Positions 5,725 through 6,630 of a stretch of 6,630 nucleotides of DNA are shown piece after piece (within the stretch, counting starts at the first letter, position 1; each line of letters opens with the position of its first letter). The DNA lies in assembly GCA_027010005.1 (NCBI GenBank), contig JALVCM010000500.1:1-6630 (forward strand). The letters run 5' to 3'. This DNA is from Thiohalobacter sp. GTDB lineage: Bacteria; Pseudomonadota; Gammaproteobacteria; DSM-19610. The notes under the pieces were generated by a model. The model was given only the letters and a program-made list of their open reading frames with translations. It was not told the origin of the DNA and did no database searches. A program made the translations under genes and the position numbers.

Positions 5725-6630
5725 ATGCCCCGGAAGTCACACAAACCACGTATCCCTGCCCCGGCCAACCCGCAGCAGCGCCAGGAACCCCTCCCCTGGT
5801 GCCATCCGAAATCGCCTGCGGAAGACCCCGAAGCACCGGACAAGATAGAAGCCATACTCAACAGCCCGAGCTATATCCCTGCAGACCAGGACCTTGACTT
5901 TCTGCAACAGGACGATACCCGCAGTATTCGCCTGCAACTCGACTACCTGAAACCGGAGCTGCTGTTGAGGCGGCATGATGTGAAGCACACCATTGTGGTT
6001 TTTGGCAGTACACGCATTGTCGAACCCGATACCGCCAGGCAAAAGGTGGCGGCACTGGCCGCCGCACTGGCCAAAGACCCGGAAAATACTGACCTTCGCA
6101 GGCGCCTGGCGATCGCTGAACGCATCGAGGACAAGAGCCGCTATTACAGTGTGGCGCGTGAATTCGGTTCACTGGTGGCTGACGCAAGCGGTTGCCCCGG
6201 TAATCCCGAATTTTTCGTCATGACCGGGGGCGGCCCCGGCATTATGGAAGCCGCAAACCGTGGCGCCCACGATGCGGGCCTGAAAACGGTAGGATTGAAC
6301 ATTTCACTGCCGCACGAACAGTTCCCTAACCCGTATATCACACCGGAACTGTGCTTCCATTTCCACTACTTTGCATTACGCAAGATGCATTTCCTGCTTC
6401 GAGCCAGGGCACTGGTCGCCCTGCCGGGCGGCTTCGGAACATTCGATGAACTGTTCGAAACCCTGACCCTGATCCAGACCCGGAAAATCAAACCGGTACC
6501 GGTTGTCCTGATTGGAGAAACATACTGGCGACGGGTACTGGACGTTGATTTTATGGTCGAGGAAGGCGTCATTGACCCGGAAGATCGTGAACTGTTCTGG
6601 TATGCGGAAACGGCACAGGAAGCATGGGAC
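5725..6630 (+). CDS. LOG-family (TIGR00730-type) Rossmann-fold protein, long form, 3' end outside window
   Basis: An open frame of 302 codons running off the window end with no stop. It belongs to the LOG/lysine-decarboxylase-like Rossmann family: first strand VVFGSTR (91-97), nucleotide loop TGGGPGIMEAANRGA (167-181), NISLPHEQFPNPY (192-204), FALRKMHFL, and the diagnostic PGGFGTFDELFE (PGGxGTxxE type, 234-245). Known members hydrolyse nucleoside monophosphates, classically cytokinin riboside 5'-phosphate to free cytokinin plus ribose 5-phosphate, and some act on AMP. The physiological substrate in bacteria of this type is unclear. Unlike short LOG proteins of about 190 residues, this one has roughly 85 residues before the first strand. 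Those are Pro-rich and charged at first, then a helical stretch SIRLQLDYLKPELLLRR. It also has an insertion between the first strand and the TGGG loop (about 100-160). A Shine-Dalgarno AAAGG precedes the start. It is divergent from the thioredoxin operon. Confidence 0.85.
   Translation, partial: MPRKSHKPRIPAPANPQQRQEPLPWCHPKSPAEDPEAPDKIEAILNSPSYIPADQDLDFLQQDDTRSIRLQLDYLKPELLLRRHDVKHTIVVFGSTRIVEPDTARQKVAALAAALAKDPENTDLRRRLAIAERIEDKSRYYSVAREFGSLVADASGCPGNPEFFVMTGGGPGIMEAANRGAHDAGLKTVGLNISLPHEQFPNPYITPELCFHFHYFALRKMHFLLRARALVALPGGFGTFDELFETLTLIQTRKIKPVPVVLIGETYWRRVLDVDFMVEEGVIDPEDRELFWYAETAQEAWD

Overview
The window looks like ordinary chromosomal DNA of a gammaproteobacterium. It is moderately GC-rich, densely coded on both strands, and contains a recognisable YciK-type short-chain dehydrogenase, a family typical of that class. 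The mix of hydroxysqualene dehydroxylase (HpnE), a SoxW-like periplasmic thioredoxin and several c-di-GMP enzymes would fit a free-living, possibly sulfur-associated lineage, but that placement is inference. I see no tRNA, rRNA, CRISPR array, transposase, phage gene or attachment site.

Layout. Positions 1-1313 (+): the 3' end of hpnE, then a yciK-like SDR gene 20 nt downstream, probably one transcript. Positions 1310-2329 (-): an exported protein with two thioredoxin-like domains, CPYC and CAAC. Its stop codon overlaps that of the SDR gene in a shared CTAG. Positions 2330-2602: a control region with three small dyad symmetries and an AT-rich stretch holding a perfect 10-bp tandem repeat. Positions 2603-3514 (+): a GAF-like/GGDEF diguanylate cyclase, followed by a strong UUCG-loop terminator. 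Positions 3560-5652 (-): a likely three-gene operon, read thioredoxin, then a second GGDEF diguanylate cyclase, then an NAD(P)H-dependent FMN reductase-like flavoprotein. From 5725 (+) to the window end, in the opposite direction: a long-form LOG-family protein whose 3' end is missing.

Theme. Three genes concern thiol or flavin redox chemistry (tandem Trx, cytosolic Trx, FMN reductase) and two make c-di-GMP. One diguanylate cyclase keeps the RxxD product-inhibition site and the other has KGKD in its place. A Trx/DGC/flavoprotein operon suggests, but does not prove, coupling of redox state to c-di-GMP signalling. I found no clearly novel defence or mobile system. The best leads are the Asp at the usual catalytic-Ser position of the SDR, the redox/c-di-GMP operon, and the structured control region at 2427-2545.
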